64,000 nt of DNA, taken from assembly GCA_900319795.1 (NCBI GenBank), contig ONPU01000004.1, positions 48,848-112,847 on the forward strand, written 5' to 3'. Below, in pieces: positions 34,309 to 45,700 of this stretch. Source of the DNA: an uncultured Eubacteriales bacterium. GTDB lineage: Bacteria; Bacillota; Clostridia; Lachnospirales; Lachnospiraceae. Made by a program: the position numbers and the translations under genes. Under the pieces are notes generated by a model. It did no database searches, was not told the DNA's origin, and was given only the letters and a program-made list of their open reading frames with translations. How positions within the stretch are numbered: position 1 is the stretch's first letter; every line of letters begins with the position of its first letter.

Positions 34309-35667
34309 TCAGGCAAAGATGTCATTCAGGTTAAGTATGACGTTGTCCGCCGGCGAGACCAGTACAACCTTGTCTCCCGCTTCGATGGTGGTGTCACCAT
34401 TTGGCAGAATATGTTCCCTGCCGCGTGCGATTGAAGCAATAAGAATATTTTTCTTCAGGGAAATGTCACGCAAAGGCCTTCCCAGGTTCTTCGTCCCGGC
34501 TTCCGCTACAAATTCGACGGCCTCTACCTGTCCGTCAGCGATCTTGTGTACGGATCTGGCCGCGCCGACCTGGTTGTCCATCGCGCGGACATAGGTCACG
34601 ATCGAATTGGCGCAGAGGTCCTTCGGACTCACCATGGAGCCCACGGCAAGCTTGTCCAGAAGTTCCGGATTCTCACCGCGCCCGAGTTTCGTAATCACCT
34701 TCGGGACACCAAGCGTCCCGGCGTACAGCGACAGGATGACGTTCAGTTCGTCGAGTCCGGTCATCGTGATAAACGCGTCCGCCTCCGAGACGTGCTCCTG
34801 TTCCAGAACTTCCTTTTTCGAAACGTCCCCGTGTACAATCGTCGCTCCGGGAATGATCTCGGCAATATGGTCACAGCGTTTCTCATCGATCTCGATGATC
34901 TTGACGTGGATGCCTTCACGGATCAGCGAAGTCGCCAGATAATAGGCGCAGCGCCCGCCGCCCGCCACGACGACATTGCGGATGCGCGTCGTCTGGATTC
35001 CGATATTTTTCAGCAGCGCGGAAAGCGTACTTCCGGAAGCCGTAACGAAAATCCTGTCCCCCGCTCTCAGTATAAAATCACCGGCGGGAATAATCGGTTT
35101 TCCTTCGCGGACAACCGCTGCCACCAGGATCTTGCAGTGCGTCACCTCCGAAAGATCCATCAGTTTCTGATCCTTCAGAATGCTGTTGTCATCGACACGG
35201 AGTTCGACGATCTCGACGATCCCGTTCGCGAATGTATCCCGCATGAGGAATCCCGGATAGCGAAGAAGGCGCACTATTTCCTGCGCGGCCGAGCGTTCGG
35301 GATTGATCACCATGGAAAGCGCGAACATTTTCCGCATCTCAAAAACCGAATCGACATAGGCCGGCGTCCGGATACGGGCAATGGTATGAATCTTCGGATT
35401 CATGCCGTGAGCTGTCATGCAGCACAGAAGGTTCAGTTCATCCGCGCCTGTCGCCGTAATAAGCAGATCGGCGTCCATCACTCCGGCGCTGCGAAGAATG
35501 GCCATCGAAGCGCAGTTTCCGGTCACCGACATCACGTCATAGCGCTGGATCGTAGACTCCAATGCCTCCGGCCTTGTATCAATCAGAGTCAGGTCATGGC
35601 CTTCCGCCGACAGCTGCTTCGTCAGCAGATTTCCGACCTTGCCGTCTCCCGCGATAATAATCTTCAT
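34309..35667 (-). CDS. trkA: Trk potassium uptake regulatory subunit
   Basis: 452 residues from the ATG at 35667, with GGGAGAG 9 bases before it. Two halves repeat an RCK Rossmann domain (MKIIIAGDGKVGNLLTKQL at residue 1 and NVVVAGGGRCAYYLATSL near 226) and a TrkA-C domain. NAD(H) or ATP binding gates the channel formed by TrkH. It is the first gene of trkA-trkH-exonuclease, read leftward. An upstream TATAGT lies about 55 bases away; the -35 is weak. Confidence 0.94.
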   Translation of the reverse strand: MKIIIAGDGKVGNLLTKQLSAEGHDLTLIDTRPEALESTIQRYDVMSVTGNCASMAILRSAGVMDADLLITATGADELNLLCCMTAHGMNPKIHTIARIRTPAYVDSVFEMRKMFALSMVINPERSAAQEIVRLLRYPGFLMRDTFANGIVEIVELRVDDNSILKDQKLMDLSEVTHCKILVAAVVREGKPIIPAGDFILRAGDRIFVTASGSTLSALLKNIGIQTTRIRNVVVAGGGRCAYYLATSLIREGIHVKIIEIDEKRCDHIAEIIPGATIVHGDVSKKEVLEQEHVSEADAFITMTGLDELNVILSLYAGTLGVPKVITKLGRGENPELLDKLAVGSMVSPKDLCANSIVTYVRAMDNQVGAARSVHKIADGQVEAVEFVAEAGTKNLGRPLRDISLKKNILIASIARGREHILPNGDTTIEAGDKVVLVSPADNVILNLNDIFA

Positions 35668-35824
35668 GAAAATACTCTCCCAAGTCAAAATTCAGTTCCG
35701 CACTATACTATATCACGAAACACGGGTCAGTGCGTAACGATTTCATTTCGGGCATATAAAACCGTCCGTTTTTCATTGAAAAAAGCGCATTTTAAAGGAC
35801 TTTTCGCCAGTTTTCAAGAACCCC

Positions 35825-35853
35825 TTGAAGCCCCTTAGCCGAAGTGTTATGAT
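35825..35853 (+). promoter_or_regulatory. Promoter of the pilus operon
   Basis: TTGAAG (35825-35830), 17-base spacer, TATGAT (35848-35853), about 108 bases before the first pilus gene. An inverted repeat TTCAAG-5-CTTGAA (about 35813-35829) overlaps the -35 and may be an operator. The rest of the 293-base gap, 35668-35960, shows only the trkA leader. Confidence 0.55.
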
Positions 35854-35960
35854 GCCCGCACATGACGTCGATGCGGACATTCGCTCCGCGAAAAGGGACC
35901 GTATTCCGTACGGTCCGGAATTCCATTTTACTGATTTTGAATATGAAAAGGAGGCTCATT

Positions 35961-36743
35961 TTGTATCCATCCGGAAAATATGATCCGACCATGCCGGCTT
36001 TCGCCGTCTGTATGGCCGTGTTCCTCTTTTTGCTTCTGCCCTCAGCCGAACTCCATGCCGGCACCAGAGCTGTCGTGAAATCCTCCTCCGGGGAGGATTT
36101 CAGCGACGTGTTCGACGAAGAACGCCGCGGCACCGTCACGCTCCGCTATCTGGATTCCGAGGGCCGGCCGGCGGCCGGAGCCTCCTTCCTCTTTTTCCGT
36201 GTCGCGCTTTTTGACAAAGAGGCAAAGGACGGGCGTCTTACGGATTCCTATTCTTCCCTTCTGAAACGGAAGAACGGGTCCGTCGTGCCCGTTACGCCCT
36301 CTTCAAAAGCGGCCGATCTCTTGCCCTACGTGCGGAAAGGGAAAAAAATGATCCGCGCAGTAAGCGGAAAAAACGGGAAGCTGACTTTGAAAAATGTCCC
36401 TTTGGGCGTCTGGCTGGTCTCAGAGGAAACCGCTGCCGACGGCTTCGTGCGCTCAGAGCCGTTTCTCTTCACGCTTCCTGCGGCTGATTCTTTGCCGGAC
36501 GGGACCGGCAAAGCTGCCGGTAAAACCATAACCGGCTGGAACTATCACCTCACTCTCGAACCGAAGGCGATCCGGGGAAAGACCACCCCGACACCGACTC
36601 CGAAACCGCAGAACCACCCTTCTGTTCCGTCGAAAAGCACTGTTCCCGTAAAGACCGGGGACCGGAACAGGGCCGAATTCTTTGCCGCAATGATGCTGTT
36701 CGCCTTCGTCCTCAGTATGCAGCTTTTAAGACGCAGGCCGTAA
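35961..36743 (+). CDS. Small sortase-anchored Cna_B-type surface protein (minor pilin or pilus anchor)
   Basis: 260 residues from TTG at 35961, which sits 6 bases after GGAGG. An upstream in-frame ATG places the ribosome site inside the coding region. A signal peptide (FAVCMAVFLFLLLPSAELHAG) is followed by one SpaA/Cna_B-like domain. It starts at TVTLRYLDSEGRPAAGASFLFFRV and has the E-box LGVWLVSEETAADGF. A Pro/Thr linker (TPTPTPKPQ) leads to VPVKTGD, a hydrophobic helix and RRRP, a sortase signal resembling LPxTG. As first gene of the pilus operon it is probably the wall anchor or a minor subunit. Confidence 0.75.
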   Translation: MYPSGKYDPTMPAFAVCMAVFLFLLLPSAELHAGTRAVVKSSSGEDFSDVFDEERRGTVTLRYLDSEGRPAAGASFLFFRVALFDKEAKDGRLTDSYSSLLKRKNGSVVPVTPSSKAADLLPYVRKGKKMIRAVSGKNGKLTLKNVPLGVWLVSEETAADGFVRSEPFLFTLPAADSLPDGTGKAAGKTITGWNYHLTLEPKAIRGKTTPTPTPKPQNHPSVPSKSTVPVKTGDRNRAEFFAAMMLFAFVLSMQLLRRRP

Positions 36744-36782
36744 CTATATCCGTACATTTGTCACAGCCAGAAAGGAGACTTC

Positions 36783-38915
36783 ATGACATACAGACAGTTC
36801 ACCCATTTCAACAGCCGTATGAAAGACATCATTTCACGGGCACTTATCCTGATCATTACTACATTCCTTATTATGCCTCCGCTTGGAGCTGCGGCGGCCC
36901 CTCAGACAACCGAATCCGTGATTGACACCTCAAAGACCGGCTCCATCACGATCCACAAGCTGATCAGCAACGACGGCTATGCCTCTTACGCGGACGGCAT
37001 CGGACACGACATTTCAGGGGACCGGGTCAAGGCGTCCGGCGATGGGATGGCGCCGCTCGACAAAGTCATTTTCAGCTATAAAAAAGTGGCGGATCTCATC
37101 GATGTCGCGGGAGACGAGAAGGTCGGTCTTTATTTTCAAAATGTAGACCCTGCTTTTCAAAATGCCGTCCTCGGCTACAACTGGTCCGACGAGCGGAACC
37201 GGACCGTGATCGAAGGCGAGACCTATTATACGACGGAGCAGATGGAAGCGGCCCTGGCCGCGGGGAACAACCATCCCGGAAATGGCACCTCCCAGACGGG
37301 CACAACAGCCCTGACCTCATACCTTGCGTCGTCCGGAACCCAGATGCCCGCATGCGACCCGGACGGCATCACTTCCGTATCTTCTCTTCCTCTGGGACTC
37401 TACCTGGTCGGCGAAACGGACATCAGTGCCCATGACGGGAGAGCGGACAAAGCCGTTACATTTACGGACGACGTGACGGGGCAGACCAAAAGCTACGCCG
37501 CGGGAGACTATTACCTCGAGGACCCGAACCCGGAAGCGCCGGTAGTGGATTCTCCGGCGCCGCCGTATTTCATTGTGCTGCCGACAACCAACATCACTGC
37601 CGTAAACGGGCACGAACCGGGTTCTGTCTGGATCTACGACGTCGATTCCTGGCCGAAGGACCAGACGCTGTCCATTACGAAAAAGATCGTCGATCCCGAT
37701 GAAATCTCGCCCGGTGTCCTGCGCGACTATGAAGATTATCAGATCGGGGACAACATCTCGCAGGTCATCTATGCCGATGCGCCGGCACTGACCCCGGACC
37801 TGAATGTCCCTGCCGCGGATGCGGACGGCAACGCTTCGGAAAAGCATCTGATCGATGCCAAAACGCACGAGTGCTATATCATTTCCGACCAGATGACCAA
37901 GGGCCTGAGCTTCGACCGCGTCACAAGGGTCGCTCTCGGGCCGAAGGTCAAAGATCCGAAGTCGGCGGACGTGTTCGCGGGATTCCGGGATCTTGCCGAA
38001 GGGACGGATTACAAAATCACGGAGACCGTCCACGGCACAAAAGCTCCCGTAAGCGGGCCGGGCGGCTCCACCAGCTTCGCGGTGGAACTTCTTCCGGCAG
38101 GCCTTCGGAAGCTTGACGGCATCACCGAGCTTTCCGAGGTGGCGGTTTTCTTCGACGCGACTTTGAACAAAGACGCGAAGATCGGTCCGGCCACGGAAAG
38201 TGAAAAAGGGGATCCGCTGTTCCTCAATGAGAACCATCCCACCCTCACCTGGCGTAATTCCGGCAGCCTCGAAAGAAAGGTCGGAGGCAACCACGTCTAT
38301 GATTTCACCTACGCGCTGGATCTGACCAAACGCGGGCTCACGAAGGGCAATTATGAGACGGTGGCTTTTACGGTCATCCGCCATGACACCAGAGACGATC
38401 ATACCGAACACGACACGGACGTCCGTTTCGTCCGCGAATCGGCCGGCGTCTATCACATCTACGACGAGCACCACAAAGATCCGGAAAATGATTCCTCCAA
38501 AATCGACCTCAGAACAGGCACCCCCTTTGAGGCCTCAAAAGTCATCCACCCCGACGCAAATGGCAAACTGCTCATCAAAGGCATGGATTCCAACCGCTAC
38601 ACCTTCCGTGAAATCGCTACGGAGAAGGGAAAGGAGCTTCTGAAGTCCACATTCGACGTCATTTTTACGGCGGAAGACCCGAACCGGAACGGTCAGCTGA
38701 AGGCGGCCGAGGCCGAAGTGAAGGACCTGAACGGCAAGGATACAACGGCACTTCGCCATGAAAATGGCACCGCCTATCTCATCGTCAACAATATGAAAAC
38801 CGTCACGCTCCGCACCGGCGGCAAAGGAAGAACAGGGATTTACGCAGCAGGAGCCGTACTGCTTCTTCTGATCTTCCTCACCAGACGCTTCAGGCCACGC
38901 CTTGCGCGTAAATAG
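36783..38915 (+). CDS. Major pilin (SpaA-type pilus shaft protein)
   Basis: 710 residues with a signal peptide (LILIITTFLIMPPLGAAAA). The pilin motif appears as WIYDVDSWPKDQ, whose Lys292 would link to the next subunit, compared with the usual W-YDV-VYPK. E-box-type segments are LPLGLYLVGETD (Glu211) and SNRYTFREIATEKG. A D2-type isopeptide fimbrial domain lies between. The C-terminus is TVTLRTGGKGR, a hydrophobic helix and RRFRPRLARK. The sorting motif is TLRTGG rather than LPxTG; the giant adhesin downstream ends in the closely similar TLYTGG. AAAGGAG precedes the ATG. The sortase gene follows with an overlap. Confidence 0.85.
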   Translation: MTYRQFTHFNSRMKDIISRALILIITTFLIMPPLGAAAAPQTTESVIDTSKTGSITIHKLISNDGYASYADGIGHDISGDRVKASGDGMAPLDKVIFSYKKVADLIDVAGDEKVGLYFQNVDPAFQNAVLGYNWSDERNRTVIEGETYYTTEQMEAALAAGNNHPGNGTSQTGTTALTSYLASSGTQMPACDPDGITSVSSLPLGLYLVGETDISAHDGRADKAVTFTDDVTGQTKSYAAGDYYLEDPNPEAPVVDSPAPPYFIVLPTTNITAVNGHEPGSVWIYDVDSWPKDQTLSITKKIVDPDEISPGVLRDYEDYQIGDNISQVIYADAPALTPDLNVPAADADGNASEKHLIDAKTHECYIISDQMTKGLSFDRVTRVALGPKVKDPKSADVFAGFRDLAEGTDYKITETVHGTKAPVSGPGGSTSFAVELLPAGLRKLDGITELSEVAVFFDATLNKDAKIGPATESEKGDPLFLNENHPTLTWRNSGSLERKVGGNHVYDFTYALDLTKRGLTKGNYETVAFTVIRHDTRDDHTEHDTDVRFVRESAGVYHIYDEHHKDPENDSSKIDLRTGTPFEASKVIHPDANGKLLIKGMDSNRYTFREIATEKGKELLKSTFDVIFTAEDPNRNGQLKAAEAEVKDLNGKDTTALRHENGTAYLIVNNMKTVTLRTGGKGRTGIYAAGAVLLLLIFLTRRFRPRLARK

Positions 38916-39756
38916 ACGGGTGCGCGAGGGGCTCTGGCTCTGCGGTCTCGTCCTTGCTGCCGTGATCCTGCTTCTGCCTTCCTTTCTGGATGAACTGAGC
39001 GCGCTCTGCCAGGCGGATCTGATCGGACGTTATGAATCGGAGCTCGACGCCCGGAGCCGGAATACGCTGGCAAAGGAACGGGAAAAGGCTGTGCAGTATA
39101 ACGCAAAGATTCGGGAGTCTCAGAAAGCGCACGCTTTTTCCTATTCCGGAGACAGCGCCTATGATTCCGATTATCTCCGTCTGCTCGGCGGCTCCGGAGG
39201 CATCATGGGGTATCTCGAGATCCCCTCCGTCAATCTCTATATGCCGGTCTATCACGGCACTTCCGCCGATGTTCTGAAACAGGCCGCCGGTCATCTGTAC
39301 GGCACTTCTCTCCCGGTCGGCGGCCCCGGCACCCACGCGGTCATCGCGGCACACAGCGGTCTTCAAAACGCGGAGCTCTTCACGGACCTCACCGACATTC
39401 GGAAAGACGACCTTTTCTATATGCATGTCCTGGGGGAAATGCATGCATATCGAGTGACCGAAATCAACATCGTCTACCCGTCCGAAGAAGACGCTTACCT
39501 GCAGGTCGAAGACGGCAGTGACCTGATCACTCTGTACACCTGCACACCGGCCGGCATCAACGACCACCGTCTGCTGGTCCGGGGCAGTCGTACAGAAGAT
39601 CCGCCTTTGGAGCTGTCCGGCAAAACAGGGGAACGGACAGCCCTGAGGAGGCGGAAAACAATACTATTGCTCATCCTCATCGCAGCGGTACCGCTGCTGC
39701 TTTTCACTATCGGCTTCCGCCGCATAAAACACGGCAGAGAAACCGTCCGCTACTGA
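38902..39756 (+). CDS. Class C (pilus-assembling) sortase
   Basis: 284 residues if it starts at TTG 38902, overlapping the pilin gene by 14 bases; GTG at 38920 is an alternative. An N-terminal helix and a second membrane helix at the C-terminus (ILLLILIAAVPLLLFTIGF) are typical of class C. Catalytic residues are His in VIAAHSGLQ, Cys in ITLYTCTPAGIND and Arg in HRLLVRG. These enzymes join pilin subunits through Lys-Thr isopeptide bonds. It should recognise the TLxTGG signals of its two neighbours. Confidence 0.9.
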   Translation: MRVNRRVREGLWLCGLVLAAVILLLPSFLDELSALCQADLIGRYESELDARSRNTLAKEREKAVQYNAKIRESQKAHAFSYSGDSAYDSDYLRLLGGSGGIMGYLEIPSVNLYMPVYHGTSADVLKQAAGHLYGTSLPVGGPGTHAVIAAHSGLQNAELFTDLTDIRKDDLFYMHVLGEMHAYRVTEINIVYPSEEDAYLQVEDGSDLITLYTCTPAGINDHRLLVRGSRTEDPPLELSGKTGERTALRRRKTILLLILIAAVPLLLFTIGFRRIKHGRETVRY

Positions 39757-39785
39757 CAAACCCGACTTGATTTAAGGAGATATTC

Positions 39786-42700
39786 ATGCGCCCGACTATT
39801 CGCAAAATGCTTTCTTTCATTCTCATCATGATCCTCGGCTTAAGCAGCGCTTCGGCATCCATTCCCGCCGAAGAGTATTCCGCTGAAAGTCCGGTTCCGG
39901 AATATTCTGAGGATCATTCTGAAGGAGGTTCTGAGGATTACTCTGGGGAGCCTTCGTCTGAGGAATTTTCATCTGAGGAACCATCGGCTGATAATCCTTC
40001 GCCGACTCCATCGGAGGAAGGATCTGCGCCCGAAGATGTTCCTGATGAGGCTGCCGGAGATGGCGAAATTGACCTGATCCTGCCGGAGATTCTGGATGCC
40101 CCGGCGGATGAATCTTCTCCCGTCATCTCTGAGGCTCCTGGCCAGGATTCCTCTCCCGTCGACTCCTCAGGTTCGGATCAGGCTTCCGAAAGCGCCGATC
40201 CGGAGTCGGAAAGCAGCGAAAATCCGGACGAGACGGACGTCGTTGTATTACAGGATCCGTCCGCAACTCCTTCCGGGGAAGAGACACTCAGCGAAGAAGA
40301 ATTTTTCGCCAAGGCGGAAGCCGAAGCCGGTCCGATCTTCGCCCGCTATCAGCCGGAGGGGCTGACCTTCGTCGCCGAGCCTTCCGTAGAAGTATCCGAG
40401 GAGGAGTATCTCAATATCTATGAGGAGCTGCTTGCCTTAGAAGAGGAAGCGGAGGAAGAAGATCTCGACGCAGAGGGCGAAGAGTTCGACGTGGAGAATG
40501 AGATTTTCGATGTACAGGAAGAAACCATGCTTCCGAAAACCGGCACCATCAACAAAGTAACCAAATCCGGTTACACCGCTGTCGCCTATTACGGCGACGA
40601 ATGGTGCACGCACGCCTACCTCCTGAAAGACAAAGACGGTTCCCACACCGGAATCTGTCTCATGCCGTCCAACAGTGCTCCCGTGGACGGGACTTACAGC
40701 GGGGCGGCGGTTGCCATTTCCAAAGATAAGAAGTTCGTGAAGGCTCTGTACTACGGGTACGGCGGCAAAGTAAAGCCTGCGAAAGCTGATCTCGTGACGA
40801 CCCACATGGCCGCGGCCAAGCTGTTCGGTTCGTCTTCCTGGGACTATCGTGCCTCCGAAGATGAAGTGAAGGCCGCCAACTCCTATATCAAAAAGCTTTC
40901 CTCTTTGCCGGATCCTCCGACAGGGACTTATGCCGTCATCATCCATACCGGCACCGGCTACCAGTATCTGGCCTATGTCAAGGCGCCCGGAAAAGGGTAC
41001 GCGCTGATCACAAAGAACTATCTGCATCCGAAAATGGCTCAGCCCGAAGGCCACTACAACCGGAAGGCCAAATTCGAGATTTACAATTCCTCAGGCAAGA
41101 AAGTCGCGTCCGTTACGACGAACGCTTCTTCGGGCAACGCCAAAAAAGTGAAGCTGGCGCCGGGCACTTACACGGTGAAAGAAGTGTCTGCCGCCAAAGG
41201 TACCAAGCGAAATACGGAAACACAAACCGTGAAAGTGAAGTCCGGCGAAACAGCTTCCGTCAATTTTGAAAATGACGAATTTGACCACGGCCGCGTCACC
41301 ATCGTCAAAAAGCTGGCTAAAGTCTACGGTGTCTCTTTGAAGGGCGCCGTTTACCGGATCGACACCTGGTCCGAAGCCTCAAAGAGCTGGAAATCCGCCG
41401 GCGTCCCGGACCTGACCGAAAGCAAAAAGACCTCCGAAGAACTCTTTGAGACCGCGGACAATCTGGGCCGTTTCCGTGTCGTGGAGACCACTGCGCCGAA
41501 TGGCTATGAAGCTGCCTGGTCAAAGGAATTCAACGTCACCGACAACAGTCTGAACAAGTCCTCCGGTTATACGTTCACATACCGCGATTCCTCAAAGACC
41601 TGCGAAGCGGAGTTTACGGCTTATGATCCGCCGCTGCCCTATCTTCTCTGCGTGCAGAAAACCTCTGCATCCAATAAAGAGCTTTCTCTTCCCGGAACGG
41701 AGCTCACGGTATTTCAGTATTCCCGGAAACAAGGGGATTATGTCCGCTGCGGTGTTATGAACTGGGTTGCCGGCAAAAAGCTCTATACTTTCCAGGTTCA
41801 TGTAACGGACGACAACGGCGGACTGTTCCGCATCACCGAGACCCGGCCGCCAGAGGGCTATCAGGGCGGATGGAGCAAGGATCTTACAATCACTGCTTCC
41901 TCACCGCACAGTTTCGAATCGAAACCCGTCGTCGCGGTCAACGAAATTCATTTTCCCTATGCCGCGATCAAATTGAGTAAGAAAGACGCTCTGAGCGGGC
42001 AGGCCATTCGCGGGGAAGGCATTTTCCGCGTCTATGAGTGGAACCGCGCGAAAAAAGCGTACGAGATGGGCAAGCCTCTGACCACGCTCATTTTCAAAGA
42101 CGGAATCTATCAGACGAAAGAGACCGTGCAAAATGGCGTCAAAACCACGCCTCTGAAAGTGCGCATTTTTGAAAATGCACCGGCCGAAGAACGCTCCGGC
42201 AGCTACATCTGGAATGAGGGCCGCTTTCTCGTCCGTGAGGAGCTGGCCCCCGCCGGTTACGTCAATGAGGGCTGGCAGAAGGAGTTTACATTTTCCAACA
42301 CGAACGATTCCGTGCCGGAAGAACAGACGGAAACCGTCACCAATACACCGAATTCCCTGACAATCCGGAAGACGGGCGTGAAGGAAGAGGACGTGCTTGA
42401 CGCGGTATTTGCCTTCACTTACAGCGGCCCGTCGGGGCAGGCTGTCGTCACGCTTTTCGACGACGCGAAGCGGACAGCATCTTTGGGAAATAAAGAGACT
42501 TCTCTTTCCACCGAAAACGGAATCCTGAAACTGAGCGCGCTTCCCGAAGGCCGCTACACCTTCCGGGAGGTCTCTGTCAGCGCGCCGGGATATAAAACAA
42601 AAGCGGATCAATACTCCTTTACCGTAAGCCGCGATAGCCGGATCACTTTTGAACAGACTTCAGGCCTCTTCTTTCTGTCTGAAGAAAATAACGGGACGAA

Positions 42701-45700
42701 TCCGGAAGTCCGGGTGCCGAACTATCCTTATGTAAACCTGCACATCACAAAACTCCTGACGGATGCCGCGGTTGAAAAAGGACTGAACGGCTTTCCGGCG
42801 GGAACCACATTTGCGGTCTGCGAGTGGGACCGCAGCATGAATGACTATATCACTGCCCGCCCGGCGATCACGATCGGCTGGAACGGCGAAGAATTTGTCG
42901 ACACCGCGACGGGAAATGTCGCGGAACTCCTCCACACGGAGGAAAATGAAGGGCGCTACCGGGTCGTGGAAAAAACCTCCACCCCCGGATATATAAGGGA
43001 CCGTACTCCCCGGGATGTCACGGTTCCGGCAAAGTGCACGGAAGAGGCGGATCTCGTCCTTGAGTTCGTGAATAAACCGAACCATCTTATCATCCGGAAG
43101 ACTGATGTCTCCGGCATGCCGCTGCCTGGCTCTCAATTCAGCCTCGCCCACAGACCGGACGGAGTCCCTCACTATACGGCGGTCAGCGGGGAAGCTTCCT
43201 ACCATTCGTCCGCCTCTTCCGAAGCTCTGCCCATTCGCGAAAGCCCTGCCGGGGACGGCCTGATCGAGATCGAAGGACTGATTCCCGGAGAATGGGAATT
43301 TACAGAAACCGCGGCTCCGGAAGGCTTTACGGCGGACATGGAACCGATCCGGTTTACGGTGCGTGAAGACGGTCTTATTACGGACGAGGAAGGCCATTTT
43401 ACGGACAACGCCGAATTTAACGTGGAAAATGCGAAGACACCTTACATCCGAATTCGCAAAACCGATGCGGAGACCGGGGACACGAGGGAGTATTTTTCCG
43501 GATTTCCGGAAGGAACCGTCTTCGGGATCTATGAATATGACCGCTCGAAAGGCGGTTATAAAAGCAGCCCTTATGTGACCGCGCAGTATATGCCGAATTC
43601 GGATATTGCAGAGCTGCCGAAGACAGGGCCGTTCTGTCCTGCTTCTGCCCGCCTGCCGAAGACCGCCACCTACTATCTGACAATCAAGTACTACGCCGGA
43701 ACCTGGTCGACCAGTTCCAAGGGCAGTCCCGCGAAGACCATCAAATACGCCTTCGGCTCCACCGACAAAGACATTGCCGACACCGGTCTTATCAATCCGT
43801 CCAACAGTGAGCTTGGCATCAGTTCCCCTGCTCATACGGGCTACCATTTTCTGAAGGGTCACTGGAGAATCGGAAGTCCGAGCGCATCCAAGACCATCAA
43901 CGCGGCTACGACCTTTTCAACCATCAACAAACTGGCCGCCGCGCTCGGAATTACCAACTATAAGAAAAATCAGACCGTCAATCTGTATTCGTACTACAAT
44001 CCGAACTATTACAAGATTGCATTTTCGCCAAATGGCGGCAGTGGTACCATGTCGACCATCTCCACTACATACGACACGGCGGTCACGCTGACGGCAAATG
44101 CATTTACCAGAACCGGATACACCTTCACCGGCTGGAATACCGCTGCCAACGGCAAAGGCACCGCTTATGCGAACCGAGCCTCCGTGAAGAACCTCTCAAC
44201 AGGCGGTACAACCTCGGACTCGGCGACAACGGTGACACTTTACGCCCAGTGGAAAGCCAACCCGACGCCGACTCCGACCGCCAAACCGACGACTACTCCC
44301 ACGGTCAAACCGACAGTCACTCCGACACCGAAGCCGACCGTGACGCCGACTCCGACCACGCCTCCCACGCCGACGCCGGAGCCGGAATACACCCTGACGC
44401 TTCATACGGGCGACCACTGGCGGGGCGGCGGGGAGCTTACAATCAGCGGAACAGACGGAGGCACGGACTTCTCTTCCACCCTTCCGGTAAGCGGCGGGAC
44501 GGCCTCCTGCACTTTTACGACTCGCCAGGAGTTCTCGCTTCCGCATCTGGAATCGGCGGACGGCTGGATGTTCCTCGGATGGCGTGATATCCGAAGCGGG
44601 ACGCGGCAGATCCGGCGATCCGTCTTCCACGAGTCCGGAGACATGGAACTCACGGCCTGCTACATGGAGAGTGGAGCATTTGTCGATCCGAAGACCGGTC
44701 TTCTCCCGCTTCTTCGCGAAACTTCCGACAACGAGGGCCGTTTCATAATTCGCGAGCTCTCCGTCACACCGGGCTATATCCGGGACCGGAGCGAGCTGGA
44801 ATTCACCACAGCAGAAGGTTCCGAGGACGGCCGCGTCCGCCTCGTGGAAAATGAACTCCGCGCCGACTTCGAAAATATCCCGAACCGCTTTACCATCCGA
44901 AAAATTGACCAGAAGACCGGTGACGAGATCGACGGCATTTCCTTCAAAGTCTGGAAGGAAGGCGAAGAGTCAAAATCAGCATTTTACAAGGGCAGCCCGA
45001 TTGTGCTCATGCGCCTGGCTCCCGGGGTGTGGCATTTTCAGGAAGACGCGGACTCTGCCGCGGCCTTGGGATATTTTGCGGATCCATCCATCTATAACAT
45101 TTTTGTGGACGAAGACGGCCACGTCGCCGGAAACGGCGAAATCACGGTTCCCAACAGCAAGACAGACAATATTTACCGTATTTTCAAACGCAACCAGAAC
45201 GGAGGACCGCTGCCCGGGGTCAGCTTTGACCTGACCGCCCCTTCAGATGCGCGATTTTCCGCAAACGGCGAGGTCTGTGAGGGATCTGCTTCCTATACCC
45301 TCTTTACTGACGAGAACGGGATAATCACTCTTGCGGACCTCACTGAAGGAAAATGGAGCTTCCGGGAAAGCGACGTCCAGCCTAATTACGCACCGGGGAC
45401 TCTTTTCAGGAGCGGAACCAGCGAGGGAAGTTTCACCGTAGGTGCTGACGGCAGCATCAGCGGCGGAACATCTTCTTCCGTCATCATCAATACAAGCAAA
45501 AGCCTTCTGATCCGAAAGGTCTCCGCTGGCAATCCTGCTGTTCCGCTTGCAGGCGCGCGCTTCCACATCTTCTGCAATTCAGATCAAACGGAAGGCTCGG
45601 ATCCTTACGACGAAACCCTGACAAGCGACTCCGACGGACTGATCCGCATCGACATGCCCGCCGCCGGCTTCTGGACCATCGAAGAAATCGAGGCCCCGGA

